64,000 nucleotides of DNA from JASDSY01 sp041441465 (GTDB lineage Bacteria > Muiribacteriota > UBA9980), in the NCBI GenBank assembly GCA_041441465.1, contig JASDSY010000011.1:1-64000 (forward strand), written 5' to 3'. The position numbers and the translations under genes are program-made. Below the pieces are notes generated by a model. It was not told the origin of the DNA. It was given only the letters and a program-made list of their open reading frames with translations, and searched no databases. Positions 41,492 through 50,206 of this stretch are shown piece by piece. Every line of letters starts with the position of its first letter. Within the stretch, counting starts at the first letter, position 1.

Positions 41492-42211
41492 ATGAACACG
41501 GATCAATTAAAAACTAAAATAGGTCAGGTGCCGGCGCTTTTTGTGTTTAAAAAAACGCTGTTTGAGGCTTCGCAAAATGGTGTAATTCTTTTTTATCACG
41601 GCCTTGGAGCATCGAAAGAAACCAATTTTAAAGAACTGGAAAGTCTTGCCGATGCAGGTTTTCTTGCTGTCGGTCTCGATGTTTGCTGCCATGGTGAACG
41701 CCGAAGCAAAGATTTTGATTCGCAATTCGATGAACACAGCCCTAATTTTGAATTAGAACTTATTTCAGCTATAAAAAATACCGCCGATGAAGTGCCAAAA
41801 ATAATAGACGAATTAATCGCTAATTATAAAATCAGTTCTGAACGTATTGGAATTTCAGGTATTTCAATGGGCGGTTACATCGCTTATAAAGCTGTTACTA
41901 TTGACAGGAGAATAAAAGCCGCCGTGCCGATTTTGGGCTCGCCGCAATGGAACGTAATGCGCCACGAAAGTCCATGTTTTTTTCTGAATAACTTTTTCCC
42001 TGCCGCGTTATTGGCTCAAAATGCCGGAAAAGACAATACGGTTCCGCCGTTTAACTCTAAAAAACTTTATAATGACCTCCTTCCTTATTACAAGCAGGCG
42101 CCGGAACGCCTCGGCTACGTCGAATACCCGGAATCGGACCATTTCATGCTTGAATATGAATGGAACGAACTCTGGTCAAACACCATAAACTGGTTCTTAA
42201 AATTTATGTAA
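41492..42211 (+). CDS. Alpha/beta hydrolase (esterase/peptidase-like)
   Basis: A 239-residue hydrolase. The oxyanion strand is FYHGLGASKE, the nucleophile elbow is GISGISMGGY (Ser about 128) and the catalytic His is in ESDHFMLE near the end. The fold resembles dienelactone hydrolase and YtaP-type enzymes. Substrate unknown, cytoplasmic (no signal peptide). ATG 41492 is chosen because AGG lies 12 nt upstream; an ATG four codons earlier directly abuts it. Confidence 0.85.
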   Translation: MNTDQLKTKIGQVPALFVFKKTLFEASQNGVILFYHGLGASKETNFKELESLADAGFLAVGLDVCCHGERRSKDFDSQFDEHSPNFELELISAIKNTADEVPKIIDELIANYKISSERIGISGISMGGYIAYKAVTIDRRIKAAVPILGSPQWNVMRHESPCFFLNNFFPAALLAQNAGKDNTVPPFNSKKLYNDLLPYYKQAPERLGYVEYPESDHFMLEYEWNELWSNTINWFLKFM

Positions 42212-42439
42212 TTATATCTTCGTGACATTTTATATCATTTGCTGTTTAACTTACTTAAAATTAACATAAAATAAAAAACTTAAATTAACAACCGTCATTC
42301 CGGCTGATTTTAATTTGAGTTTTTTTGTTTTATTTACAAAATTTCGGCCTAATTCCTTGACATAATCATATTTAGCGTGTAAAATTATTATATAAATTGA
42401 AATTTTTATAAAAATAATAAAAAAAAGCAGGTAAAAATT

Positions 42440-43474
42440 ATGATGAAAAGAAATTTTTTAGCCGTTTTTGTTTTTACATTCTTTATAATGTGCGCCCCTA
42501 TATTGGCCCCAGGCTTTGCTTTAGCCGTAGATGACAATCCGGCTTACGGCGAAACTGTAAAAACACAATTACTTACCGATATCATGTCAAACCTTGACGA
42601 ATTGGCAACCGGCGATGAAGCGAGTCAATTCGATGCGATAAGCTTAAAAAAGAAAGTTTCGGAATTGTCATCGGTTGTCATGAAAAATGAGGCTTCACCT
42701 GCCCGCTCGCTTTCAATTCAAAAGAAAATTTCACAAATTTATACTTCGATTAATGAATTATTATCAAAAAAGAAATCTGATAAAGACGGCAAAATTAACG
42801 TATTAATTTCAAAAATCGACAAAGTCGCGGCACAGGCCGGAAATTTCGATTCATGCAACGGTTTGAAAAATGAAGAATTGAAACAAAAACTTCACGAACT
42901 TATAAAAGACCACAAGCAATTGGGTTATAACGAAATGGCGAGAAAAGTATTATTTGGCAAACTAGATAATGTCGGCGGCAAGGTACAATGTGTATATACC
43001 GGTCGCTGGGTTGAATGCGACGGCGTGCCAAACGCAAACCCGCCGCAGGCAATGAATACTGAACATACATGGCCTAAATGCTACGGCGCGCTTAACGAGC
43101 CGGCAAAAAGCGATCTCAATCACTTATTCGCTACCGACTCATTTGCTAACTCAACCCGCTCTAATTACCCGTTTGGCATGGTTACCCGCGGTCATGAAGT
43201 TTGGGAACAAAACGGCTCGATGTTCGACGGAAATACTTTCATGCCTCGCGAAGAACAGCGCGGACCGGTCGCACGAGCTTTGTTTTACTTCTCTATCTGC
43301 TATCAATTGCCGCTTTACAGCGATCAGGATGAACAGGTGCTCAGACAATGGCATAAACAATACCCGCCGACCGATGCTGAACGTTCAAGAAATGAACGCA
43401 TATTCGGATTCCAGGGCAACAGAAACCCTTTTATCGACAGGCCTGAATTAGTCGACCAGATAGATAAATTTTAA
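42440..43474 (+). CDS. Secreted endonuclease I (EndA/NucM family)
   Basis: A 344-residue exported DNase. Signal peptide at about 1-29. A helical, Lys-rich region (about 35-165) precedes the Endonuclease_1 domain, with the beta-beta-alpha metal motif NTEHTWP (about 212-218), SDLNHLFATD and N.R.NYPFG. By family it cuts DNA without sequence preference outside the cell, for nutrient uptake or biofilm remodelling. The N-terminal helical extension is longer than in E. coli EndA. Followed by its own terminator. Confidence 0.92.
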   Translation: MMKRNFLAVFVFTFFIMCAPILAPGFALAVDDNPAYGETVKTQLLTDIMSNLDELATGDEASQFDAISLKKKVSELSSVVMKNEASPARSLSIQKKISQIYTSINELLSKKKSDKDGKINVLISKIDKVAAQAGNFDSCNGLKNEELKQKLHELIKDHKQLGYNEMARKVLFGKLDNVGGKVQCVYTGRWVECDGVPNANPPQAMNTEHTWPKCYGALNEPAKSDLNHLFATDSFANSTRSNYPFGMVTRGHEVWEQNGSMFDGNTFMPREEQRGPVARALFYFSICYQLPLYSDQDEQVLRQWHKQYPPTDAERSRNERIFGFQGNRNPFIDRPELVDQIDKF

Positions 43475-43510
43475 AAAGTTATTGTAATAAAATTAAGCTT
43501 TAATAAACAA

Positions 43511-43542
43511 AAGGACCGGCATTATACCGGTCCTTTTGTTTT
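43511..43542 (+). terminator. Terminator of the endonuclease gene
   Basis: AAGGACCGG (43511-43519) pairs with CCGGTCCTT (43527-43535), then TTGTTTTATT. Confidence 0.88.
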
Positions 43543-43552
43543 ATTAGAGTTC

Positions 43553-43709
43553 TTGACAAATCAAATTAATTTGTGATAATATGAAATTAAGAGAAGAGTT
43601 GTAAAAATTACTTCGACGCTTTTTAGTTCATATTTTTCTTCTTTTCATTTTTAACTGTCATTACAGTTGAAAAGAATGACTTATTAAAGAGTTTTAGTAA
43701 GTAAAACTG
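43553..43709 (+). promoter_or_regulatory. Promoter and structured leader of the 43724 gene
   Basis: TTGACA (43553-43558), 16-bp spacer, GATAAT (43575-43580). The leader of about 135 nt has a bulged hairpin, TTCTTTTC (43639-43646) with GAAAAGAA (43669-43676) enclosing AACTG/CAGTT, and a second hairpin CTTATTA/TAGTAAG just after it. Regulation through this leader is possible; no known riboswitch recognised. Confidence 0.5.
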
Positions 43710-43723
43710 AAAGGAGATTAATT

Positions 43724-44125
43724 ATGATGAAAAAAGAAATTGGGTTATGGATCGACCACAAACGTGCTTTTATTGTAACTCTTATGGAAAAAAACGAGGA
43801 AACAAAAGAAATCTTTTCAAATCTGGAAAAACATTTACATCTTATAACCGGCTCATTTGACTATTCAGAAGAAGACCATCTTGACAGAAAATTCGCCAAC
43901 CAACTTAAAAAGTATTACGATGAAATCGTTGAAAACGTAATTCATTCCGATTCCGTTTTTATATTCGGCCCGGGCAACGCTAAAATCGAGCTGGAAAAAA
44001 ATCTCAAAAACGCAAATTATCAGGGCAAAATGAACATTGAATCATCGGATAAAATGACTGACCCGCAAATCGCCGCTAAAGTAAAGAATTATTTCCATAA
44101 ATCCAAAATGAGCATGGCAATGTAA
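43724..44125 (+). CDS. eRF1-domain-like small protein (host-attachment/baeRF-like)
   Basis: A 133-residue protein with the pattern GLWIDHKRAFIVTL at the start, a His/Asp-rich middle (SFDYSEEDHLDRKFANQLKKYYDEIV), IFGPGNAKIEL and the end DKMTDPQIAAKVKNYF. These match a widespread group of small proteins related to the central eRF1-like/RNase-H-like fold, sometimes called translational machinery or host attachment proteins. Biological role unknown; often stress-linked. AAAGGAG precedes the ATG. Transcribed from its own promoter with a long leader. Confidence 0.7.
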   Translation: MMKKEIGLWIDHKRAFIVTLMEKNEETKEIFSNLEKHLHLITGSFDYSEEDHLDRKFANQLKKYYDEIVENVIHSDSVFIFGPGNAKIELEKNLKNANYQGKMNIESSDKMTDPQIAAKVKNYFHKSKMSMAM

Positions 44126-44130
44126 TTTTT

Positions 44131-44632
44131 GTGTTGGGGGACACAAAGGGTGATACCCTTTGATTTCCCCCAAACCCCTTCTTTAATCCTGCTATATTTA
44201 CCGTTGCTTTTGACGATTCTATCGTTTTATTTTGGGATTTTTAATATTCGCAAAGCGCGGCCGGTGCCGCTTACTTTGCGAATATACAGCAATCGGCCGC
44301 GTGAATTTATTATATATTTACACTATATCGTTTGCGGCCGAAGGTAAAGAAACATTAATGGCTGGAATTTCTCCTCGGTACGTGAAACGTGCTAACACGG
44401 ACTTCAAAGTATTTAACAACTTTGTTTCGCGAAATTTTATACGTAAGCATAAAATTTCGCGATTGCTGAATTTGTGCAAAGCAAGCGGCGCAGGCCGCGC
44501 TTTGCACAAATAAAAAACACAAAAAAATTTAAAAATGATATTAAATACAAGAAAATAAAAAAGTAGCAGGATGGGTGGGGGATTCTAAAGGGGGCGGTAA
44601 GGAATAATTCCTTAGCCGCCCCCTTTAGAGTT
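44131..44632. repeat. About 500-bp hairpin-rich element with inverted ends
   Basis: Five strong hairpins in a row: 44134-44173 (TTGGGGG.../TCCCCCAA), 44244-44285 (ATATTCGCAAAG/CTTTGCGAATAT), 44293-44341 (TCGGCCGC/GCGGCCGA), 44427-44462 (14-bp perfect TCGCGAAATTTTAT stem) and 44471-44510 (TTTGTGCAAAGC/GCTTTGCACAAA), plus a 44-nt near-palindrome at 44585-44628. The segment 44244-44295 matches the reverse complement of 44460-44512 closely (shared GCAAAGCGCGGCC...GCCGCTT.CTTTGC and CAGCAATCG). The outer parts also match in inverse (CCCCCA..CCC...TCCTGCTA). No convincing gene. It looks like a MITE-like or structured repeat element. Confidence 0.7.
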
Positions 44633-44663
44633 CCTGACACGAGCACCGAATAAACAATAAAAA

Positions 44664-44685
44664 AGGCCGCTTATAATAGCGGCCT
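44664..44685 (-). terminator. Terminator of the Met-rich EF-hand gene
   Basis: AGGCCGC (44664-44670) pairs with GCGGCCT (44679-44685); on the minus strand six T follow. Confidence 0.85.
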
Positions 44686-44726
44686 AAAAAATTAAAGGAA
44701 GAGTATTTTATCCCAATGGTAATAGT

Positions 44727-46049
44727 TTATTTGCCTTCGTTATGTTCCCTGCATTTTTCACATTCAATTTTCGTCGGTTCAGGCTTGTTATGATCGAATT
44801 TAGGGCCGGACATTCTCATGTTTTTATGATGAGATTCAACAGCGGATTTTATTTCGTCGTCTGAAAGCATGCCGTCTTTATTTATGTCAAATTTATTTAA
44901 CATATGTTCTTTAAATTTCGGGGTCAATTCCATCTCGAGTTTAGTATAAGCAATTGCCCTTTTCATAAATTCATCTTTATTTGCCGGAGCAAAATTTTTC
45001 ATTCCGCCGAAAAACATTTGCGGCATGAACATCATTGGATGGCGCATAACATGGCCATAATGTTTCATCATTGGCGGGTACATAGGATGATTCATAGGCC
45101 CAAACATCGGCATAAACGGCGGCGGTGGCGGCGGCATCATCGGACCGTTCATCATCGGCGCCGGATGATTTCCCGTCATCTGAGGGCATATCATAGGCTT
45201 CATTGGTTCCGGTCCTCTTTCTTGAGGCATCATAGGGCATGGCCCCATCATCATTGGATTTACGCCGGGCATTTCACGGCCGGCTTGCGGCTCAAATCCC
45301 ATTGGGCCAAATGGTCGCTGAACATGTATTTTATGACGTCTTTCTTCAATGCCGTTTTTTATTTCCTTATCTGAAAGTTTGCCGTTTTGGTCGGCATCAA
45401 ATTCATCGAGGATATGTTTCTTAAATTCAGGATTTAATTTCATTTCAAGTCTTATATGAGCGATTATTCTTTTTAGGAATTCATCTTTTTTAGCCGGATC
45501 AAATTTTTCCATTCCGCCGAAAAACATTTGCGGCATGAACATTACAGGCGGACGCATCATCGGATTTTTCATATGCCCGAACATCGGCATAAATGGAGGC
45601 GGCGGCATCATTGGACCGTCTGGCATCATCATAGGGCCATTATGATTTCCCATCATAGGCGGACACATCATCGGATTCATATGTCTCATAAACACATGAG
45701 GCATCATCCGGCAGGTCATCATCGGACCAGGCTGGTCTTGCATTTGCGGACACATCATAGGCTGCGGCGGTTCAGGCACATTTTTAGGCGGTACCACATT
45801 ATTGCATTCACACTGAAACTGCCGGCCAAACATTTCGTTAGCCTTGTTCCGCTCGATAAATTGCGGACAGCTTTTCTTCTGCTCTTCCGAGCCTTTATTT
45901 AACTCCACCGGCCCTTTAGAGTCAAAAACTCTAAATAAATTTTTAGCCGATGAACGATCAACGTTCGCCTGAGAATCCTGCGCGGCCGCTGTAGATATTG
46001 TAAGCGCACCCGCTAAGATTCCGATAAATAGACTTTTAAGTAAATCCAT
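44727..46049 (-). CDS. Exported Met/Pro-rich protein with two EF-hands
   Basis: A 440-residue protein. Signal peptide at about 1-24 (LFIGILAGALTISTAAAQ). It consists of two similar halves, each a Met/Pro/His-rich segment (MMPPPPFMPMFG..., MFMPQMFFGGM) followed by a helix and an EF-hand: DADQNGKLSDKE and DINKDGMLSDDE, both with good calcium-loop residues. Cys pairs (CECN near the start, CEKCREH at the end) add metal-binding potential. Met-rich tracts of this kind bind copper in known periplasmic proteins, so calcium plus copper or silver binding is possible. GGGAGG fixes ATG 46049. No relative recognised. Confidence 0.72.
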   Translation of the reverse strand: MDLLKSLFIGILAGALTISTAAAQDSQANVDRSSAKNLFRVFDSKGPVELNKGSEEQKKSCPQFIERNKANEMFGRQFQCECNNVVPPKNVPEPPQPMMCPQMQDQPGPMMTCRMMPHVFMRHMNPMMCPPMMGNHNGPMMMPDGPMMPPPPFMPMFGHMKNPMMRPPVMFMPQMFFGGMEKFDPAKKDEFLKRIIAHIRLEMKLNPEFKKHILDEFDADQNGKLSDKEIKNGIEERRHKIHVQRPFGPMGFEPQAGREMPGVNPMMMGPCPMMPQERGPEPMKPMICPQMTGNHPAPMMNGPMMPPPPPPFMPMFGPMNHPMYPPMMKHYGHVMRHPMMFMPQMFFGGMKNFAPANKDEFMKRAIAYTKLEMELTPKFKEHMLNKFDINKDGMLSDDEIKSAVESHHKNMRMSGPKFDHNKPEPTKIECEKCREHNEGK

Positions 46050-46466
46050 AACTAACCTCCCTGCAAATTCAATTTGCATTTAATTTATTCTAGTGTCATT
46101 ATAACACATTTCAGGACTTTTTGCGATTAATATAGAGTTAACTTATTGTAAATATTTGTAAAGAAGTTTGTGAATACAGCATAGCCCCTCTAAAAACAAA
46201 TAATTGTCAAAAAAAATTAAAAATATTGAGTGAAATACTCTTGATAATTTTTCTTTACTATAATTAACCCATAATTTCTAATAAACTTGATTTTTCTAGA
46301 ACTAAGTATATTAAAAAATCAATAATATTTTATTATTTAATAAAATCAGTCTATTTTTTATTAAATTTATATTAGATCTTTCTTTTAATCAAGCCATAAA
46401 ACAATATCTTTTGTTAAATTTCAAAATTAAATAATGGAATTTGTAAATTCAATCCTATAATAAAAA
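46050..46466. other. Intergenic stretch with a leftward promoter
   Basis: AT-rich, no gene seen. On the minus strand TGTTATAAT (extended -10, + coordinates 46098-46106) lies about 50 nt before the Met-rich gene with a weak TCGCAA 17 bp upstream. The rest shows nothing recognisable. Confidence 0.5.
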
Positions 46467-46505
46467 AGAAGGCTGTCAAATAGTTTTGAGACAGCCTTCT
46501 TTTTC
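46467..46505. terminator. Terminator downstream of pilin 1
   Basis: AGAAGGCTGTC (46467-46477) pairs with GACAGCCTTCT (46490-46500) with T-runs on both strands. Confidence 0.85.
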
Positions 46506-46536
46506 TAATAGTTACTTTTAATTTTTAACTAAACGA

Positions 46537-47499
46537 TTAATCAAAGTTTTTAATTTGAACAGGTGTACCGGCAGCCTCTGCGCCTGTTACACCATCGCCT
46601 TCATAAAAAGTAGGGTTTTTACCATTTTTAGCACCCGTAAGGTTTATGTAATGAGTACCAGGAATAAGAAGTTTTTTATTAGGATCATTGCTTGTGTAAC
46701 CATCAGCATATCTTAATATTATTTCCTTAGAATCAGCGCCGTAAATAGGAGTTATAGCATTGGCAGCATTTTTTAAGTCTACAGGAGCCTCTACGAGATT
46801 ATTGATGTTAGCTTCAAAATACCTAAATGTTGCTCCTGTCGTAGGATCAGTAGGTTTAGCTGGTTTAGAAATTGCTTTATCAGTTGTAGCAACATCTCCA
46901 AAAACAGTTGTTGTAGAACTTGATAAGTCAACTTTATATGTAGTTCCAGACATATCTTTACCTCTTAAGGTAACTGCTTTATTAAAGTATAAGTGTAACC
47001 TATCGTATGTTCTGGATGCATCAGCAGAATCTGTCGGATTACCACCTTCGGGATTTACTTCAAGTTTAGCGTCAACTAATGTTAATGCGCCTATGTAGCT
47101 AACTATGATATTATCTTTATCATCTTTTTCTACACCATTTTTACCAATGCCATAGCTTGATTTGCTGTCCGGGCCTTTTGAGAAAACTATACCTTTGTTT
47201 GGATCCATATCGTAAGAATTGCCCCATGGATCTTTTAAAGTATCAATGTTTGTAAGGTATTTACCTTTTAAGTCCATAAGTTTTTCGACAGTTGAACCTT
47301 CAAGTGAGTTAAATTTCTGGATGGCCTGCGCTATTGTGTCACAGTCCTGTTTTGCCTTTGTCTTTTTAGCGTCTTCTGTCATTGCGGCAAACTGCGGGAG
47401 CGCCACAGCGACTAAGATACCGATGATCGCGATAACGATCATAAGTTCGATCAATGAAAAGCCTGAGTTGTACTTCCTGTTAAAATTCATTTTTAACAT
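46537..47499 (-). CDS. Type IV pilin / pseudopilin-like protein 1
   Basis: A 320-residue prepilin. Leader MLKMNFNRKYNSG is cut by prepilin peptidase before FSLIELMIVIAIIGIL, with the conserved Glu at +5. After the helix, KDPWGNSYDM resembles the major pseudopilin GspG. A long beta-rich C-terminal region (about 120-320) is unusual, as GspG has about 140 residues. It has AAGGAGG before the ATG and a sigma54-like promoter upstream. Paralogue of the gene at 49040. Could form a pilus or belong to type II secretion; no assembly genes are in the window. Confidence 0.88.
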   Translation of the reverse strand: MLKMNFNRKYNSGFSLIELMIVIAIIGILVAVALPQFAAMTEDAKKTKAKQDCDTIAQAIQKFNSLEGSTVEKLMDLKGKYLTNIDTLKDPWGNSYDMDPNKGIVFSKGPDSKSSYGIGKNGVEKDDKDNIIVSYIGALTLVDAKLEVNPEGGNPTDSADASRTYDRLHLYFNKAVTLRGKDMSGTTYKVDLSSSTTTVFGDVATTDKAISKPAKPTDPTTGATFRYFEANINNLVEAPVDLKNAANAITPIYGADSKEIILRYADGYTSNDPNKKLLIPGTHYINLTGAKNGKNPTFYEGDGVTGAEAAGTPVQIKNFD

Positions 47500-47544
47500 G
47501 TAATTTCCTCCTTATATATTTTTGAGAGATTTCATTTTTTTATA

Positions 47545-47561
47545 AACAATAAACGTGCCAA
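47545..47561 (-). promoter_or_regulatory. Sigma54-like promoter of pilin 1
   Basis: On the minus strand TTGGCACG, then four bases, then TTGTT. The -24 element TGGCAC is perfect, spacing is exact, and only the C of the -12 TTGC is changed to T. It lies 46 nt before the pilin start. The NtrC-type regulator encoded 3 kb away is a natural activator. Confidence 0.55.
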
Positions 47562-47637
47562 AAAAGTATTTTGATTATAACATATTCTATTATAAAATTG
47601 CAACATCCTGGACAAATTTATGACATAAAAATAAAAA

Positions 47638-47676
47638 TAGTGCAATACGCCGCTTTTTTTGTTGCAAATTGCACTA
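47638..47676 (-). terminator. Terminator of the Nramp transporter gene
   Basis: TAGTGCAAT (47638-47646) pairs with ATTGCACTA (47668-47676); on the minus strand the stem is followed by TTTTTATTTTT. Confidence 0.75.
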
Positions 47677-47691
47677 TCTCCACTCAACCTA

Positions 47692-48972
47692 TTAAAAATA
47701 ACTTTTTAAAAGCATTATATTTAGAACGGTTACTATAATTCCGACAATCCAAAGCATTATATTTTCCGATCCTGTATTAGCATGTTTCCCCATCACTTTT
47801 CGTGATGATGTCAGATAAATTTGCAAAAAAATCGTAATCGGCAGCTGAATACTTAAGAACATCTGAGACAGGAGCAAACCTGAAAATGGGTCTTTTATAA
47901 AAAATACCGCAAGCAGAGCAAATATAAAAGTAATTCCAATTCCAATTTTGGTATGTTTGTCATTTATATCATAAGCTTCTTCAAACATTCCGGCAAATAT
48001 TGTCCCGCCTGCCATTCCGGCCGTTATACTTGAAGCGATACCTGAAAATAAAAGAGCCAGAGCAAAAATAAAAGATGCCGATCCTCCCAGAAGAGGTTTT
48101 AACATGCTTTCAGCCTGCTGTAAATCAGTTACCCTGACTCCGCTTACATAAAATGTAGCGGCCGCAAGTAATATCATGGCGCTATTTATAGCCCAGCCGA
48201 TGCTCATCGAGAATAAAGTATCAAATAATTCATATTTCAATTGTTTTTCGATTACTTCCTCGTTTTCGAGATTCCATTGACGGCTTTGAATGACTTCTGA
48301 GTGTAAAAAAAGATTATGCGGCATTACCACCGCTCCTAAAACGCTCATAATAACAGGCATCGAGCCGGCCGGCATAACCGGAACAACCCAGCCGTAAGAA
48401 GCTTGAAGCCAATCAAGTTTAACAAGGCTCAGCTCAAATAAAAAAGAAAGTCCGATAAGAGAAACGAACCCTATTATAAATTTTTCCAGCTTTTTATATG
48501 AATTAGAGTACAGCATGTATATAACAAACAATACCGTTAAAAAAGCACCTATTTTAAGCGGCAAGCCGGTAAGCATATTGAGGGCGATAGCCGCGCCTAA
48601 TATCTCGGCGAGCGCAGTTGAAATTGAAGCTAAGACAGCTGTTATTAAAATTATATGAGAAAAAATAGGACTGATGTAAGCAGAGGCCGCTTCGGACAAG
48701 CACAGGCCCGTTGAAATGCCGAGATGAGCAACATTATGCTGCAAAATGATCAGCATAATTGTTGAAACAGTAACCATCCATAGCAGCGAATAACCGTAAT
48801 CGGCCCCGGCAGCTATATTCGAGGCCCAATTGCCCGGATCTATAAAACCGACTGTCACTAATAAACCGGGACCAATATATTTTAAAAACTCAAATGCTTC
48901 TTTTCCAGGTTTTTTTATATCTCTTGCCAGGATATATTTACAGTTAAATTTTAATTTCTCAACCCAATTCAA
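47692..48972 (-). CDS. mntH: Nramp-family manganese/iron transporter
   Basis: A 426-residue inner-membrane protein with about 11 spans. Span 1 carries the metal-binding DPGN (45-48) and span 6 carries MPH (217-219, AVVMPHNLFLHS), the hallmark residues of proton-coupled Mn2+/Fe2+ uptake. The TTG start at 48972 has AGAGGG 7 nt upstream. It sits between two pilin paralogues on the same strand and has its own terminator. No MntR/Fur box recognised. Confidence 0.93.
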   Translation of the reverse strand: MNWVEKLKFNCKYILARDIKKPGKEAFEFLKYIGPGLLVTVGFIDPGNWASNIAAGADYGYSLLWMVTVSTIMLIILQHNVAHLGISTGLCLSEAASAYISPIFSHIILITAVLASISTALAEILGAAIALNMLTGLPLKIGAFLTVLFVIYMLYSNSYKKLEKFIIGFVSLIGLSFLFELSLVKLDWLQASYGWVVPVMPAGSMPVIMSVLGAVVMPHNLFLHSEVIQSRQWNLENEEVIEKQLKYELFDTLFSMSIGWAINSAMILLAAATFYVSGVRVTDLQQAESMLKPLLGGSASFIFALALLFSGIASSITAGMAGGTIFAGMFEEAYDINDKHTKIGIGITFIFALLAVFFIKDPFSGLLLSQMFLSIQLPITIFLQIYLTSSRKVMGKHANTGSENIMLWIVGIIVTVLNIMLLKSYF

Positions 48973-49039
48973 ATTAACCCTCTTGAATCATCTTAATCAT
49001 TAGACTAATCAAAAACTTTTCAATTTCAATTATAAAATC

Positions 49040-49975
49040 TTATTGCACGATAACGACTTTTTTTGATTCATCACTGTCGTACTTGCTTACCTGATCGAAA
49101 TCAACGCTCACGCCGTCAAATTTTTTTATGGCGCACGGTGAGCCGCAAGCTTCAGCGCCGACGTCATCTTCAGATTTTAAAACCGGATTAGGATTATTTT
49201 TAGCGCCGGTAAGATTTATCCAATAATTAGTCGAAAGCTGTCCTGACGACCCGGGCGGTAATTTACAGACCAACTCATCGCCGGGAATAGCAATTTTGCA
49301 CTTAGCTATCGAATTTACCTTAATGGGACTGTCGCCAGCCATAAATGCACGCCCGCGCCCCTCATACCATCTGAAAACTTTTCCGGCCAGTGCGTCCGGG
49401 TCGGAAGTTTTATTGCTTTGCATGTCTTTAGACGCGGCGGTAACTGCCGAAAAATCTATCTCGATTTCATCGGTAGCCTTGGTGGTTAATACGCGGTTAA
49501 AATAAAAATGTATGATGTCATAAGCCAGATCCGGCGGTAAGTTATCAGGATTGCTCTCAAGCCTTACATCCGTGATAGTAAGCGGTCCGACAAATACAAC
49601 GGTAATGTCATCATTCCAGGTTTTATCACGTTTAAGAGAGTGCCTGCCGTCAGGACCGGTACAGACGACAAGTCCGGCAGCAAGATTTAAAGCGTAAGAA
49701 TGCCCCCACGGGTCCTTTAACGTATCAAGATTCATTATATACTTGCCTTTAAGCTGATTGATGCTTGTAAGTTTTGTTTTTTCAATATTATTAAATTTAT
49801 GTATGGCTTCGGCAATTGTCTGGCAGTCCTGACGCGCCTTGCTTCTTTTGGCATCCTCGGTCATCGCGCTGAATTGAGGCAAAGCTACGGCAACGAGTAT
49901 ACCTATGATAGCGATCACTATCATAAGCTCTATCAACGAAAATCCTCTTTTTGGGGAATGAATCAATAGCATCAT
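49040..49975 (-). CDS. Type IV pilin / pseudopilin-like protein 2
   Basis: A 311-residue prepilin with leader MMLLIHSPKRG cut before FSLIELMIVIAIIGIL. The first 90 or so residues are nearly the same as in the gene at 46537 (AVALPQF.AMTEDAK..KA.QDC.TIA.AI.KFN, KDPWGHSYAL). The C-terminal region is divergent but collinear (YFNRVLT, YWINLTGAKNNPNP). A Cys pair occurs in the C-terminal part. No clear RBS or sigma54 site upstream. It lies 231 nt after the NtrC-type regulator gene on the same strand. Confidence 0.87.
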   Translation of the reverse strand: MMLLIHSPKRGFSLIELMIVIAIIGILVAVALPQFSAMTEDAKRSKARQDCQTIAEAIHKFNNIEKTKLTSINQLKGKYIMNLDTLKDPWGHSYALNLAAGLVVCTGPDGRHSLKRDKTWNDDITVVFVGPLTITDVRLESNPDNLPPDLAYDIIHFYFNRVLTTKATDEIEIDFSAVTAASKDMQSNKTSDPDALAGKVFRWYEGRGRAFMAGDSPIKVNSIAKCKIAIPGDELVCKLPPGSSGQLSTNYWINLTGAKNNPNPVLKSEDDVGAEACGSPCAIKKFDGVSVDFDQVSKYDSDESKKVVIVQ

Positions 49976-50206
49976 ACTAAAATACTACTCGCTTTGAATT
50001 AAATTTATACAACCTTTATATACACTGGCATTAATAAAAAAAGCATATACTCATAAAAAAGCAATATGCTGCATTGTTAAAACAATTTACAATAATTTAC
50101 AATAGTTTGACCTATATTTAAATTATATCATAACTATAACGAAAAAACAAATATTTTTTTATCTATATTGTTAAATATAAGCATTATCAAAGAAATTACA
50201 ATTGAA

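Noticed and set aside
44129..44513. Two overlapping ORFs of 72 and 93 codons on the + strand
   Set aside because: They lie wholly inside the hairpin element, have no RBS, and their similar peptides arise from inverted DNA repeats.
44904..45902. His/Arg-rich ORFs on the + strand opposite the Met-rich gene
   Set aside because: They are antisense shadows of the ATG/CAT-rich codons of the real gene, which has a signal peptide, RBS and EF-hands.
46537..47499. Bona fide GspG of type II secretion
   Set aside because: Length is more than twice that of GspG and no gsp genes are present in the window; only the N-terminal half is GspG-like.
50041..50110. Sigma54 promoter for the second pilin
   Set aside because: A GCAA-like -12 element is visible on the reverse strand, but no GG-containing -24 element at the right distance.
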